DNA of 64,000 bases from Carboxylicivirga marina (GCF_016612505.1 NZ_JAENRR010000003.1:62001-126000), one strand, 5' to 3'; positions 46,301 through 55,813 are shown, counted from the stretch's first letter. Program-made: numbers and translations. Notes: generated by a model not told the origin, from the letters alone.

Positions 46301-47383
46301 TTTAGAATTGATATTTGTAATGAGGGGAAGCCTATTCCAAAGTCGGAAATAGAGCATTTGTTTGAGCGCTTCTACCAAGTGAAGGGTGGTAGTTCCATTG
46401 GAAGCAGTGGTATAGGTTTGCAACTCGTAAAGTCATTTGTAGAGCTTCATAAAGGACGAGTTAGTGTTTCAAGTACTGAAGGTGAGCCAATCATCTTTTC
46501 GGTTTATTTAAGAAAAGGAAAGGAGCATTTTTCGACAGATGGATTAGTAAATATTAACGAACACGCGGTATTGCAAATAGAACCAGAAAGACCGGTTTCA
46601 AAAGTCTCGGTTAATACTGGTACCAAAGGTGCTACAATATTGATAGTGGAAGATAATCGAGAAGTACGCGATTACTTGCGACAATTTCTTGGAGAGTTTT
46701 TTAGTATCGTTGAATCTGAAGATGGTTTAGATGGTTTCGATAAGGCAATTAAATATAAACCGGCATTAGTATTATCAGATGTGATGATGCCTCGTATGGA
46801 CGGTTATGAGTTATGTGAAAAAATTAAGTCCAATGATTTGATATCGGACATTCCGGTGATATTACTGACAGCAAAAGGAAGTGATAGTGAGCAATTGTTT
46901 GGCTCTCAAAAAGGAGCTGATTTATATATAAAAAAGCCATTCAATCCTGAATTGCTATTAGAAGAGATTAAACAATTAATTGCCTCAAGAGTATTGCTAA
47001 AAGAGAAGTATTCGCGCAAGGTTGTTCTGGAGGCTAAGAAAGAAGAAATAAGTTCGGAAGAAGCACAGTTTTTGGAGCGATCGGTTAAAATTGTAGAAAA
47101 ACATATAAAATTACCTGATTTCACACCGGATGCCTTGTCCAAAGAATTAGCGATGAGTTCATCATCTTTTTACCGAAAAATAAAGAAATCCACCAATCAA
47201 ACACCGGCTGGATTTATTAAATCTATTCGACTGAAAAAAGCAGCTCAACTTTTAAAAGATTCCGACTTAAGTGTATCGGAAATTATTGAGCGGGTAGGGT
47301 ACCTGGATTCAGCTAGTTTCAGAAAGAATTTTAAAGAACAGTTTGGAGTAACACCAAGTGAGTATCGTAAAAAAGATGCCTAG
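43388..47383 (+). CDS. Hybrid two-component system regulator (HTCS)
   Basis: A 1331-residue one-protein two-component system that senses a glycan in the periplasm and turns on PUL genes. Order: signal sequence (1-22); periplasmic two-component-regulator propeller repeats (about 35-650, e.g. DQYGFMWFGTRGGLNRYDG); Y_Y_Y domain (about 690-765); membrane helix (about 771-795); HisKA with the phospho-His at about 829 (NISHEFRTPLTLIQAPVKEL); HATPase (ERFYQVKGGSSIGSSGIGLQ); receiver domain (about 1080-1195, Asp at about 1133 in LVLSDVMMPRMDGY); AraC-type DNA-binding domain at the C-terminus. All parts look intact. It heads the plus-strand catabolic region and probably controls it. Confidence 0.96.
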   Translation: MVKIRLLLIGIILLNHVLVYSSIDNYQLSFLSVEDGLSHNEVTSIVQDQYGFMWFGTRGGLNRYDGYEFKHFKPLAQDSTSITNPSIESLFLNSSEEIYIGLKSGGPSKYINSQETFKEFELTTNYGLSRVLSFFEDSKGNTWIGSWSNGIVCIKRDTIIHFKDAGQVRDFAETADGKVWVGSSTGLKYITNNGQLINYGGKSITSITVDTKNECLWTLGWTQELMKVNYKTLESDVYVNNLTSSARNYSVLNDTKGRLWIGTWGEGFFHFDKGNKVFNKVDIYPGNAQSAPVDYRVIRDIFEDKVGDLWLATQGGIVRLSPKNNFNSVKVIDYDKQNISHINAVCVDDEGITWVGTNGNGLFYTEDKNTFHSVGASQVLKNGTVKTINKDPDNNLWVCFEEGIFTIEDKDGSFRLVPVVDLFQQDEFKRVRKVHQLFFDDDKLWIGTQQRGVFLFEQHESKYRLIKHFVSGEEDGMLGDNRVTAIRKDLSGNMWFATYKGLFRFNPHDSTFLSLKDLGISSALACDIILCLELDKCGNLWFGTPCSLHQLQLSGLSKLQTYNKAQGLADDYINGIVVGDNEMIWCSTNAGISSLNPKNGQVLNFGKADGIGDLSYSEGAYYKNADGTIYFGGYTSLSYFKPDDININKYESPLVVSAFKVLNQVIKVGDNDGLLKSNINDLDELTLSHKEMEFSFQVASLDYKAPDKNQYTYRLIPYDSDWHDLGNMREISFSNLKPDTYKLQIKGTNSNGIWSNSLKEITIKVLPAPWKSIYAIFAYVLFILLVVLVIIRTVVRQERLQNALKLGRLQNDQIKEINDYKLRFFTNISHEFRTPLTLIQAPVKELLNKDFSEIKPSFYEERMQMIGHNTNRLYNLVNQLLEFRKMESGKLELRISEVNLQQLINESCLAYKQLAKTQSFRFKVNYKAKNTTVYLDFERITIVLTNLLSNAFKHVEPNGKVDVIVTEDDGYFRIDICNEGKPIPKSEIEHLFERFYQVKGGSSIGSSGIGLQLVKSFVELHKGRVSVSSTEGEPIIFSVYLRKGKEHFSTDGLVNINEHAVLQIEPERPVSKVSVNTGTKGATILIVEDNREVRDYLRQFLGEFFSIVESEDGLDGFDKAIKYKPALVLSDVMMPRMDGYELCEKIKSNDLISDIPVILLTAKGSDSEQLFGSQKGADLYIKKPFNPELLLEEIKQLIASRVLLKEKYSRKVVLEAKKEEISSEEAQFLERSVKIVEKHIKLPDFTPDALSKELAMSSSSFYRKIKKSTNQTPAGFIKSIRLKKAAQLLKDSDLSVSEIIERVGYLDSASFRKNFKEQFGVTPSEYRKKDA

Positions 47384-47713
47384 TTGCCTATGTGCTTAAG
47401 CGTTATTTGTAACTGAATTTGGCTTGATTTTATTAAAGATTGAATACAACTACTAGTCGACCTATAACTTTTCAAGTAGGTGATTTTACTGCGTGTTGAA
47501 CCATTGTCAATGGCTGATATGAATTACTTATTCGCAATTTCAAGTGTAAGTGTTTCAGATGAATATGTTTAATGATGACGAATTGACCTACATCTTTTGA
47601 AGAATTTAAGATGTGAATATTGAACAGATTAGAAATGAATATTGAATAGATGAAGCATTGGTTTTTCATCAATGTACAACATCTTGCAATAGTTAAAATC
47701 GGTTCATAATACT

Positions 47714-47827
47714 ATGGAAAATAGAGATATTAAATCATCAATAAAAAAAATAAAAGTAACCAAATACGCCCTTTTCGTTATTCTGGCTATTCTGTTATCC
47801 ATTCTTTTACTAGTGCTCACAAATTAA
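47714..47827 (+). CDS. Small single-helix membrane protein
   Basis: A 37-residue open frame: a polar, lysine-rich start (MENRDIKSSIKKIKVTKY) and one hydrophobic helix (ALFVILAILLSILLLVL), ending TN and TAA. The design is that of a genuine small membrane protein, with positive residues on the inner side. It lies between the HTCS and the AraC gene. The rest of 47384-47871 shows no gene. Confidence 0.5.
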   Translation: MENRDIKSSIKKIKVTKYALFVILAILLSILLLVLTN

Positions 47828-47871
47828 AGTAGCAATTCAGTTTTCTTAGATACTTCCAAAATCCAATTAAA

Positions 47872-48762
47872 ATGAAGCTAAAATATAAATCCATTAAAAG
47901 TGAAAGAAGAAAGGCCCTTGTTATTGAAAGAATAAACGAGCGTCACTTTGAAGATAATTGGCACTATCACAATGAACACGAGTTAATTTATTATATAAAA
48001 GGGAAGGGTTCACGTGTTGTAGGAGATAACTTATCAGAGTTTAAAAAAGGCGATTTAGTGCTGGTAGGTGCAGGCTTACCTCACCTATGGAAGAATAGTG
48101 AAGAAGTTGAATTGGATGGTTTGGATGCCATTATTATAAAATTTGATACGAATCATAATGCTTTTAATTTATTGTCGATGACAGAGTTTAATAGCATTAA
48201 AAGCTTATTTAATTTATCACAAAGAGGTGTGAAATTCAGTGAAAAGTCACTTGGTCAAATTCATGACTTGCTACTTTCATTAATTAGCGCGGATCCTGCT
48301 TCGCAAATCATTCTTTTTCTTCAGGTTTTAAACATATTGGCAAATCAAAATGATACGGAACTTTTAGCAAGTCCTGAATTTTCATTACCTATGTCAAATT
48401 CAGAAGAGCAACGACTTAATCGAATCATCTCATATGTGTCGTCAAATTATACTAATCCTTTAACCTTAGAACATATTTCAAAAGAAGCAGCAATGACGCC
48501 TAATTCATTGTGCCGATTTTTTAAAACACGTACAAATAAAACTATTTTTCAATTCTTAAATGAATATCGTATTGGTAAAGCCTGCGAGCTACTTATTAAT
48601 GGCGATAAGTCAATATCAGATGTGTGCTTCGAAACCGGGTTTAATTCATTAACCAGTTTTAATCGCGTATTTAAAGATTTAAAGAGCCTTACGCCACGTG
48701 ATTTTAAAAGAAAATACCAAACTTTAAATACAGGTTTGAGTGTGCAAGCATGCTTTGCTTGA
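47872..48762 (+). CDS. AraC-family regulator with cupin sensor domain
   Basis: A 296-residue transcription regulator. The N-terminal cupin (about residues 18-110) includes FEDNWHYHNEHELIYYIKGK and FKKGDLVLVGAGLPHLWKNS and probably binds a sugar. The C-terminal 100 residues are an AraC helix-turn-helix pair (LTLEHISKEAAMTPNSLCRF, ISDVCFETGFNSLTSFNRVF, LKSLTPRDFKRKYQ). It lies upstream of the sugar-acid genes and is a likely local regulator of them, in the way of RhaS/RhaR. A terminator follows. Confidence 0.9.
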   Translation: MKLKYKSIKSERRKALVIERINERHFEDNWHYHNEHELIYYIKGKGSRVVGDNLSEFKKGDLVLVGAGLPHLWKNSEEVELDGLDAIIIKFDTNHNAFNLLSMTEFNSIKSLFNLSQRGVKFSEKSLGQIHDLLLSLISADPASQIILFLQVLNILANQNDTELLASPEFSLPMSNSEEQRLNRIISYVSSNYTNPLTLEHISKEAAMTPNSLCRFFKTRTNKTIFQFLNEYRIGKACELLINGDKSISDVCFETGFNSLTSFNRVFKDLKSLTPRDFKRKYQTLNTGLSVQACFA

Positions 48763-48819
48763 TAAGATATAAATTAATCAATAAGAGGAGTAGCTGAGCC
48801 GGAAATGCTATTCCAATAA

Positions 48820-48851
48820 AAATGGCAGTTAGTTTTAACTGTCATTTTTTT
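48820..48851 (+). terminator. Rho-independent terminator after AraC gene
   Basis: Stem AAATGGCAGTTA/TAACTGTCATTT (48820-48831 with 48836-48847, one G-T pair), 4-nt loop, then a run of T. Strong terminator. Confidence 0.85.
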
Positions 48852-48917
48852 GGTTCTATTGGTAAAATGTGGTCAGTGTTAGATAAATACTGAAAAAATT
48901 CTGCTTGATCGTTCTTG

Positions 48918-48925
48918 TACATTTG
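48918..48925 (+). promoter_or_regulatory. Candidate -7 promoter element
   Basis: TACATTTG is an exact match to the Bacteroidota -7 consensus TAnnTTTG, 48 bases before the aldehyde dehydrogenase ATG. No TTG is found at the standard -33 spacing, so the match is only suggestive. Confidence 0.3.
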
Positions 48926-48972
48926 TTTAGTAAATAATAAGCTGTTGATAAAGCATTTAAATCAGATATATC

Positions 48973-50409
48973 ATGAATTTTGGATATCATAAATTATACA
49001 TCGGTGGAGAACTCGTTAACTCCAGTAATAAGCTAAAGAAAGAGGTAATTTGTCCGGCCACTGGTGAATCAGTTGCCGAAATTGCTGAAGCAACAATAGA
49101 CGATACTGAAAGAGCAATTAAGGCAGCACGTAAGGGATTTAACTACTGGTCAAAGTTATCGTTGGCAGAACGCACAGAATGGATGATGAAATTGCGTCAG
49201 GCAGTATTGGATAATGAGGATTTACTGCGACAGGCAATGGTGCACGAAATGGGTAAAACCTATGAAGGTGCATGGGAAGATATCGAAGCTGTGGTTAATG
49301 GTCTGGAGTGGTACCCAAATGCCATGAAAAACCTTAGGGATGAACAAATTCCTGATTATGAAGGAACACATACGCATAAAATGGTGCATCAACCTGCCGG
49401 TGTGGCTGTGGCTTATTTGGCATGGAACTTTCCCTTGTTAAATGTTGGGTTTAAATTGGGGCCTGCTTTAGCTGCCGGATGTAGTTTAATAATCAAGCCG
49501 TCATCTTTGTCTCCTTTGTCGGCATATATGCTTGGTAAAATTATGCATGATATTAATTTTCCGGCAGGGGTTGTTAATATACTTTCAGGTAGTATTAACA
49601 ATGTGGCCAATGTCTTAACAAAGAGTAAACAGACTAATGTGCTCACCATGATTGGTTCTACTCAAACTGGTTTGCGGGTGATTGCTGATAGTACAACTTC
49701 CATTAAGAAGTTAAGTATGGAGTTAGGAGGTAATGCACCTTTTATTGTATTTGAAGATGCTGATTTTGATCAGGCACTGAATTTAGCAATAGGCTTGAAG
49801 TTTGGTAATAGTGGACAGATTTGTGTTGCGGCTAACCGAATTTTTATTCATGAATCTATTTATGAACAATTTCTTACAGCCTACATTCAAAGGGCTAAAA
49901 GTTTAAAGCTAGGTTTCGGTAAGGATGAAAAACCAGATATGGGACCTGTCGTAACCAGATCTGATCGAGATAGGATGTTTGAACTTGTTGATGATGCTGT
50001 TTCAAAAGGGGCAACACTTGAGGCTGGAGGAAAAGTTCCAGAAGGAAAAGAAAAAGGTAATTGGATAGAGCCAACTGTTCTGTCTGGTGTTACAAAAGAT
50101 ATGAGAGTGGTGCAGGAAGAGATTTTTGGTCCTGTGGCGCCAATTATTAAGTTTAGCACTGATGATGAAGTGTTGGAACTGGCAAATGATACCGAATATG
50201 GATTGGCATCTTACATATTTACCAATAATCATAATCGTATAGAACGCTTTATAGCGGAACTGGAATTTGGTGAGGTTCAGGTGAATGGTGTGAAGTATTC
50301 GATTTATTTGCCTCATGGCGGAATAAAGAATAGTGGTATTGGTTATGATTGCTCTCATTTAGCATTAGACGATTACCTTGTTAAAAAACGAATCTCTATT
50401 GCTAAATAA
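48973..50409 (+). CDS. NAD(P)-dependent aldehyde dehydrogenase
   Basis: A 478-residue aldehyde dehydrogenase. The oxyanion Asn lies in AYLAWNFPLLNVG, the general base is Glu250 (SMELGGNAPFIVF), the catalytic thiol is Cys284 (GNSGQICVAANRI) and the later block EEIFGPVAPI is complete. The closest type by eye is the succinate-semialdehyde/lactaldehyde/glycolaldehyde group. In this setting it may oxidise an aldehyde from aldol cleavage of a 2-keto-3-deoxy sugar acid (for example lactaldehyde from rhamnose) or the sugar aldehyde itself. It is followed 42 bases later by the permease gene. Confidence 0.9.
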   Translation: MNFGYHKLYIGGELVNSSNKLKKEVICPATGESVAEIAEATIDDTERAIKAARKGFNYWSKLSLAERTEWMMKLRQAVLDNEDLLRQAMVHEMGKTYEGAWEDIEAVVNGLEWYPNAMKNLRDEQIPDYEGTHTHKMVHQPAGVAVAYLAWNFPLLNVGFKLGPALAAGCSLIIKPSSLSPLSAYMLGKIMHDINFPAGVVNILSGSINNVANVLTKSKQTNVLTMIGSTQTGLRVIADSTTSIKKLSMELGGNAPFIVFEDADFDQALNLAIGLKFGNSGQICVAANRIFIHESIYEQFLTAYIQRAKSLKLGFGKDEKPDMGPVVTRSDRDRMFELVDDAVSKGATLEAGGKVPEGKEKGNWIEPTVLSGVTKDMRVVQEEIFGPVAPIIKFSTDDEVLELANDTEYGLASYIFTNNHNRIERFIAELEFGEVQVNGVKYSIYLPHGGIKNSGIGYDCSHLALDDYLVKKRISIAK

Positions 50410-50451
50410 AACAATCCAAAATATAAATCTACAGTTTTAAAAAATCACATT

Positions 50452-51474
50452 ATGGAAGCAATGTTTTTTCCTTTTCTGCTAATAATTTTTGCCAGTATTT
50501 TCCAAGGATCTTTTGGACTAGGAATGAAATATATGGCCCCCCTAAAATGGGAATCTTGGTGGCTGGTTCACGTCATAATTGCCATGATTCTTTTGCCAAT
50601 GGGTTGGGCTTACCTGGCCGTGCCTGATTTGTGCGATGTTTTAGGCACATCCTTTTCAAATCCTGAAATGCAAAATATTGTACTTATCGCCATGTTTTTC
50701 GGATTTCTTTGGGGAATTGGAGGAATACTATTTGGAGTAAGTGTGCCCTATATTGGTTTATCATTAACCATGGGAATAGTAATGGGCTTAGCCGGTTCTG
50801 TTGGTGCTTTAATTCCATTATTACGCATGGAAAATTCAACATCTTTACCTCAATTTCCTTATGTAATTGCAGGGTTGGTCATTACATTAGTTGGTGTTGC
50901 TATTACAGCCAAAGCGGGTATTGATAAAGATAAAATGACTGCTGAGGTTTCAGGAGATAAGTCAAATATCGTCAAAGGAATACTCATTGCTGTTAGCTGT
51001 GGTGTTTTATCAGCTTTATTAAATGTTGGATTTGTTGAAGCGACTCCTATTGCAAAACTGGCTGAATCGATGGGCGCCATTGATAGAAATGCAAGTCTTG
51101 CAGCCTGGGTTGTTGTATTAATTGGTGCATTCATTATGAACGCAGGCTATGCCATCTTCTTACTGTTCAAAAACAAATCATGGAGTTCATTCCGGGTTAA
51201 GGGTTCTGCTAAGGCCTATCGTTGGGCAATCTTGGCTAGTATTTTCTGGTTTGGAGCATTGGGCGTATATGGTCAGGGAGCTGCACTTATAGGACCAATT
51301 GGCGGAGTAATAGGATGGCCAATGTTATTAGGTTTATCACTGATTGTAAGTAATTTTTGGGCCTACAGAGCCGGTGAATGGCAAGGAGCAGCTAAACCAT
51401 TTAAAACCCTGATATTGGGATTAGCAGTGTTGATTATTGCCAGCATTATTCTGGGCTATGCCAACGTGGTTTAA
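50452..51474 (+). CDS. rhaT: RhaT-type sugar/proton symporter
   Basis: A 340-residue integral membrane protein with about ten helices, fitting the L-rhamnose/proton symporter (RhaT) family: IIFASIFQGSFGLGMKYMAP at the start, WWLVHVIIAMILLPMGWAYL, FGFLWGIGGILFGVSVPYIG and GPIGGVIGWPMLLGLSLI. It probably brings L-rhamnose or a similar deoxysugar across the inner membrane. The neighbouring rhamnosidase-like gene and sugar-acid enzymes agree with this. The gene follows the dehydrogenase in the same unit and is closed by a hairpin. Confidence 0.85.
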   Translation: MEAMFFPFLLIIFASIFQGSFGLGMKYMAPLKWESWWLVHVIIAMILLPMGWAYLAVPDLCDVLGTSFSNPEMQNIVLIAMFFGFLWGIGGILFGVSVPYIGLSLTMGIVMGLAGSVGALIPLLRMENSTSLPQFPYVIAGLVITLVGVAITAKAGIDKDKMTAEVSGDKSNIVKGILIAVSCGVLSALLNVGFVEATPIAKLAESMGAIDRNASLAAWVVVLIGAFIMNAGYAIFLLFKNKSWSSFRVKGSAKAYRWAILASIFWFGALGVYGQGAALIGPIGGVIGWPMLLGLSLIVSNFWAYRAGEWQGAAKPFKTLILGLAVLIIASIILGYANVV

Positions 51475-51486
51475 GAAAATATTTTG

Positions 51487-51517
51487 TTGGCTGGCAGAGT
51501 TATTTGTCAGCCAATTT
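51487..51517 (+). terminator. Hairpin terminator after rhaT
   Basis: TTGGCTG (51487-51493) pairs with CAGCCAA (51508-51514) over a 14-nt loop, followed by TTTATT. It splits the transport genes from the dehydratase unit. Confidence 0.6.
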
Positions 51518-51722
51518 ATTAAGTGCTTCTAAGAAAACTCGTGTATTTTAAGTGGCTTCATAAAAAATGTCAAAAACATCGGAACGAGAAAGAATTGAGT
51601 ATTCTTAATCGTTTCAGAAATTACCAAAATAAAACGGAGTTTAACTTGTGTAAATGAGTGTTTTCCAGCAAACGTAACGCTGTTGTTGGTGTTTTCTTAT
51701 TGCCACTATTTAGAAAGATAAA

Positions 51723-52853
51723 ATGAAGATAATTAAAATAGAGCCCTTTGTTGTTAGCCAGGAACTAAATGAACCGTTTTATTTCTCGCAATGGGAATAT
51801 AAGACGCGAACTATTTGCCTTGTAAAAGTAACTGCTGAAGATGGAACTTATGGCTGGGGAGAAGGCTATGGGCCAGCTCATTTGGTAAAAGAAGGTATTG
51901 AATTTTTTAAACCATTTATCATTGAGATGAATGCCCTTGAGCATGAGAATGTATGGCAAACCATGTATCGCCGTTCATTGGACTATGCACGACGAGGTGT
52001 GATGATGGCTGCATTAAGCGCCATTGATATTGCTTTATGGGACATCAAAGGCAAACATTTTGGCTTGCCGGTTTCATCGTTATTAGGTGGACGAAAAAGA
52101 GAAAAGATAAAACCATATGCTACGGGCCTTTATTTTACACAAAGTGATAACCTTAAACAAAAATTGGTTAAAGAAGCCATTGATTATAAAACGCAAGGTT
52201 TCAAAGGACTGAAAATGAAAGTGGGTCTGGGTATTGCAAAAGATGTGGAGTATGTCACCGCTATTCGTGAGGCCATTGGTGAGAATATGGAGCTGATGAT
52301 TGATTCCAATCATGCTTATTCATTGAAAGAAGCAGCACTGTTGGCTCGAAAACTTGAACACCTAAACATCTCGTGGTTTGAAGAACCAGTTTCACCAGAA
52401 CATTATAGCTGTTACAAGCAGCTGCGTGATAGAACGCATATACCAATCGCGGGTGGTGAGTGTGAATACCTTCGTTACGGATTTTTGCAACTATTCCAAA
52501 ACCTGTCAGTCGATGTTGCTCAGCCCGATATTGCAGCAGCAGGAGGTATAACTGAAGTGAAAAAAATAGCAGCTATGGCTAATACTTTTGGCGTTGAGGT
52601 GGTTCCGCACAGTTGGGGTACTGGTATTGCCTTATACGCAGCCATGCACTTGATTTCTAATTTAGATGTGGTTCCGGGTAGAATGTTTGAATCAACGCCA
52701 TGGATGGAGCTTGATCGATCAGAGAATGAATTAAGAGATGTGATGACTGAACCATTGATAGTACCCAAGAATGGATACTTGCATGTGCCTGACACACCTG
52801 GTTTAGGTGTAGATGTAAATATGGAAGTCCTTGCTAAATATGTTATTGATTAA
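51723..52853 (+). CDS. Enolase-superfamily acid-sugar dehydratase
   Basis: A 376-residue enzyme of the mandelate racemase/muconate lactonizing group. Visible active-site residues: KxK at 164/166 (GFKGLKMKVG), metal ligands Asp194 (MIDSNHAYS), Glu220 (WFEEP) and Glu246 (AGGECEYL), and the base His296 (VVPHSWGTGIAL). The KxK plus His arrangement fits acid-sugar dehydratases, which remove water from an aldonate or related acid to give a 2-keto-3-deoxy acid. The exact substrate (rhamnonate, galactonate, uronate-derived) is not settled by the sequence. The KDPG aldolase and KDG kinase genes downstream in the same direction suit this role. Confidence 0.88.
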   Translation: MKIIKIEPFVVSQELNEPFYFSQWEYKTRTICLVKVTAEDGTYGWGEGYGPAHLVKEGIEFFKPFIIEMNALEHENVWQTMYRRSLDYARRGVMMAALSAIDIALWDIKGKHFGLPVSSLLGGRKREKIKPYATGLYFTQSDNLKQKLVKEAIDYKTQGFKGLKMKVGLGIAKDVEYVTAIREAIGENMELMIDSNHAYSLKEAALLARKLEHLNISWFEEPVSPEHYSCYKQLRDRTHIPIAGGECEYLRYGFLQLFQNLSVDVAQPDIAAAGGITEVKKIAAMANTFGVEVVPHSWGTGIALYAAMHLISNLDVVPGRMFESTPWMELDRSENELRDVMTEPLIVPKNGYLHVPDTPGLGVDVNMEVLAKYVID

Positions 52854-52864
52854 TTAAGAAGTAG

Positions 52865-55795
52865 ATGACTAAGTTTGTTACAAATATTTTGACCTTGTTA
52901 TTGTTGATGCCAACAGTAGCCTGTGCTCAATCAGATAAAAATACCCTCTCACTAAATGGCACGTGGAACATCGTATTCGATGATCTTAACGAAGGTATTG
53001 AGAAGAAATGGTACCTGGATAAAGAATTCACCAAGCTGCAAAGTAAAGAAATTGAAGTGCCTTCATGCTGGGAAGAGACCGAGGAGAATTATGAAGGAGT
53101 TGGTTTTTATACCCGAAAATTTGACATTCCAGCCAGTTGGGAAGGTAAAATTGTTGAAATAGATTTTGACGCCGTTAACTATTATTCAGAAGTGTGGGTG
53201 AACGATCAGGTGGTTGGCTTTCACGAAGGTGGTTACACGCCATTTAGTTTTCGTATCGATAAGTTACTGAAATTCGGAGAGGAAAATTCAATCATGGTAA
53301 GAGTGGTTAGCCCAATCATCTTAACCGATAAACGCATTGATGGTATGGGCCGTCAGGAAGTGCCCATGTGGCGAGGGGCCATCACTGGTGGTATATGGCA
53401 AGGGGTTCAGCTAAGTGCCAAAGGCCATACGCACCTGGCCGATGTATTTATTGAGCCACATATTGCATCTGATGAAGCAGTGTTGAATATGATTCTTAAT
53501 AATACTGATGCCACTAAAAGTACTAAGGAGTTATTGGTTAATATAGTTGACGCTAAAGGAAAAGTGGTCGCAAGTAATCAGGAAAGTATAGAAGCTTATC
53601 CGGGTAAAAATGAATTAACATGGTCACTAAAAATTGAAGATGTTAATCATTGGTCAATGGATAATCCTTACCTGTACAAAGTCCTTGTGGAAGTGATGGA
53701 TAAGCAGGTTGTTGAGGATCAATGGTCACACCAGTTTGGGATGCGCGAATTTTCAGTTGAAAATGATGTATTCATCTTAAATGGCAAGCCTTTATATCTT
53801 AAGGCAGCTTTTTTTGAAGGTTTATACCCTGTTAAATTGGCTTATCCTGATAGCCGGGAGATGGCCATCAAAGAAATTAGCTTGGCCAAAGAAGCTGGCT
53901 TCAATATGATCCGCCCATGGCGTAAACCGGCTCCTCCAATGTGGTTAGACTTATGTGACTCATTAGGAGTGCTAACGGTTGGGAGTTTAGTAACGGAGTG
54001 TATGTTACGGCCAATTTCTACTCCTCGATTATCTCATGTTGTTGAAAATGAGGTGAGAGAAACAATACTTAATAACCGTAACCGTACGTGTATTGTGCAA
54101 TGGGAGTTATTCAATGAAATTAATCGCCCCATTTTAGCACAGATGTTAAATTCGATGTCTGTATTAGCAAGGGAGTTAGATCCAACACGCATGATTCTTG
54201 ACGAATCAGGAGGTTGGGGTGAAGGAGCCAATATATATCTGCCTTATGAGCGTACGCCCAAAAAGTTCAATGATATTCATCATTACAGTGGTTCACAAGT
54301 TTGTGAGGAAGAGTTTGATGGTTACCTGGCAACAGCTAAAACAAAGGAAGAGAAAAAGGCATTAGGCTTAGCAGGTACCAAAAGCTATGGAAAGCATGTG
54401 GTACCTGGTATGATGACCTACCTATCGGAAGTGGGGTATGGAAGTACGCCTGATTTAATTGCGAACAATAAAGCGTTTGAGAAGGAAGGTAATCCAATCG
54501 TCGCGCCGACGGTCTACCATAGAGAATTGAATGAAGGCTATATTAATGCATTAAAGAAAGCCGGATTTGACAAGATATATCCTAATGTACGTGACCTATA
54601 TATGGAAGAACAGAAAATGCACGGTATGGCCAATAAACGCATGTTGGAGGCCACACGCTTAAATTCTACGGTAAAGGGCTACTGTGTACATGCATTGGTT
54701 GGCGGCGACTGGGTAATTGGTGCCGGGTTATTAGACCTGTGGCGCAATCCAAAAACATTGGTATATGATTTAACCAAAGCCGCTAATCAACCTCAAATAG
54801 CACCAATCCGCATATTACCACGCAATGTATATGCTGAAAAAGGTGCTCAGTTACAAGTGTTTGGTGTAAGTGAATTAAGTGATGAAATGGCTTCTGTAGA
54901 AGTACAGATACTGGATGCTTCCAAAAAGGTGGTGTGGACTGAATCATTTAATACCAAGTTTGCAACTGGCATCTCAAGCTTTATCGATCTAAAATTAGAT
55001 ACTAAAGGTTTTTCTGGATCCTATACTGTGCATGTTAGCATCAGCGATATAAATGGAAAGCTGATCACCTCTAATAAACAGCCTTTCGATGTATTTTCTG
55101 CAGAAGAACTGAAGAAGCCTGAATACAAAGTAGCAGTCGTTGATACAGAAGGAAGTTTAAAAGCCTTCCTGGACGCTATGGGAATTAGATATGTAGATTT
55201 TAGTCAATCACTTAGTGTTGATATACCTGTAATAGTCGGAAAAGCCAATAAGAAGAATAAGATTTATACAAAGAAAGCTGAAGATGTAAAAGCCTTTGTG
55301 AAAAAAGGTGGTTACGCCGTCTTTTTGGAAACAACGGGTAACAGAGTACCAGGATTTAACCGCGTATTAGAAGAAGTAAGTGTTGAGTCTTTGCCATTAA
55401 AAGCCGAGATGTTTGCTAAGTGGGCGACCCGAGGTGGATGGGCAGCCAAAACACATATAGTTACCGAACATCCTGTTTTTGAAGGTTTGCCTACAAATAT
55501 GATTATGCATGGCGTTTATGAAAATATTCATCCTGTTGAGGCTATGTGTAAACAAGAAGGGACTTACATTGCCGGAATGATTGGTTATGATCATTTCCCA
55601 AACCATGATGATATGAGGCGACATTACAATGGCCCCGGAGAAGTATGGTGGGCAGCTGATGTGTTGGAGGCTAATATTGGTGAAGGTCAAATGCTCATGT
55701 CAACCTTACGAATTATTGACTTCCTGGATAAAGATCCGGTAGCAGAGAAGCTCTTGTATAATATGATGAATTATGCCCATTCAAAGGCTCAATAA
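52865..55795 (+). CDS. Secreted GH2 glycoside hydrolase
   Basis: A 976-residue secreted enzyme (signal peptide ending ACAQSD). Order: jelly-roll sugar-binding domain (SLNGTWNIVFDDLNEGIEKK; VPSCWEETEENYEGVGFYTR), immunoglobulin-like domain, TIM barrel with acid/base Glu418 in WELFNEIN and nucleophile Glu522 in TYLSEVGYG, then further beta domains and a C-terminal GATase-like domain (about 770-976: VVDTEGSLKAFLDAMGIRYV). Family GH2 covers beta-galactosidase, beta-glucuronidase and relatives, and this barrel is divergent, so activity is uncertain. It starts 11 bases after the dehydratase gene. Confidence 0.88.
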   Translation: MTKFVTNILTLLLLMPTVACAQSDKNTLSLNGTWNIVFDDLNEGIEKKWYLDKEFTKLQSKEIEVPSCWEETEENYEGVGFYTRKFDIPASWEGKIVEIDFDAVNYYSEVWVNDQVVGFHEGGYTPFSFRIDKLLKFGEENSIMVRVVSPIILTDKRIDGMGRQEVPMWRGAITGGIWQGVQLSAKGHTHLADVFIEPHIASDEAVLNMILNNTDATKSTKELLVNIVDAKGKVVASNQESIEAYPGKNELTWSLKIEDVNHWSMDNPYLYKVLVEVMDKQVVEDQWSHQFGMREFSVENDVFILNGKPLYLKAAFFEGLYPVKLAYPDSREMAIKEISLAKEAGFNMIRPWRKPAPPMWLDLCDSLGVLTVGSLVTECMLRPISTPRLSHVVENEVRETILNNRNRTCIVQWELFNEINRPILAQMLNSMSVLARELDPTRMILDESGGWGEGANIYLPYERTPKKFNDIHHYSGSQVCEEEFDGYLATAKTKEEKKALGLAGTKSYGKHVVPGMMTYLSEVGYGSTPDLIANNKAFEKEGNPIVAPTVYHRELNEGYINALKKAGFDKIYPNVRDLYMEEQKMHGMANKRMLEATRLNSTVKGYCVHALVGGDWVIGAGLLDLWRNPKTLVYDLTKAANQPQIAPIRILPRNVYAEKGAQLQVFGVSELSDEMASVEVQILDASKKVVWTESFNTKFATGISSFIDLKLDTKGFSGSYTVHVSISDINGKLITSNKQPFDVFSAEELKKPEYKVAVVDTEGSLKAFLDAMGIRYVDFSQSLSVDIPVIVGKANKKNKIYTKKAEDVKAFVKKGGYAVFLETTGNRVPGFNRVLEEVSVESLPLKAEMFAKWATRGGWAAKTHIVTEHPVFEGLPTNMIMHGVYENIHPVEAMCKQEGTYIAGMIGYDHFPNHDDMRRHYNGPGEVWWAADVLEANIGEGQMLMSTLRIIDFLDKDPVAEKLLYNMMNYAHSKAQ

Positions 55796-55813
55796 TTAAA
55801 TTATTAATGACTT

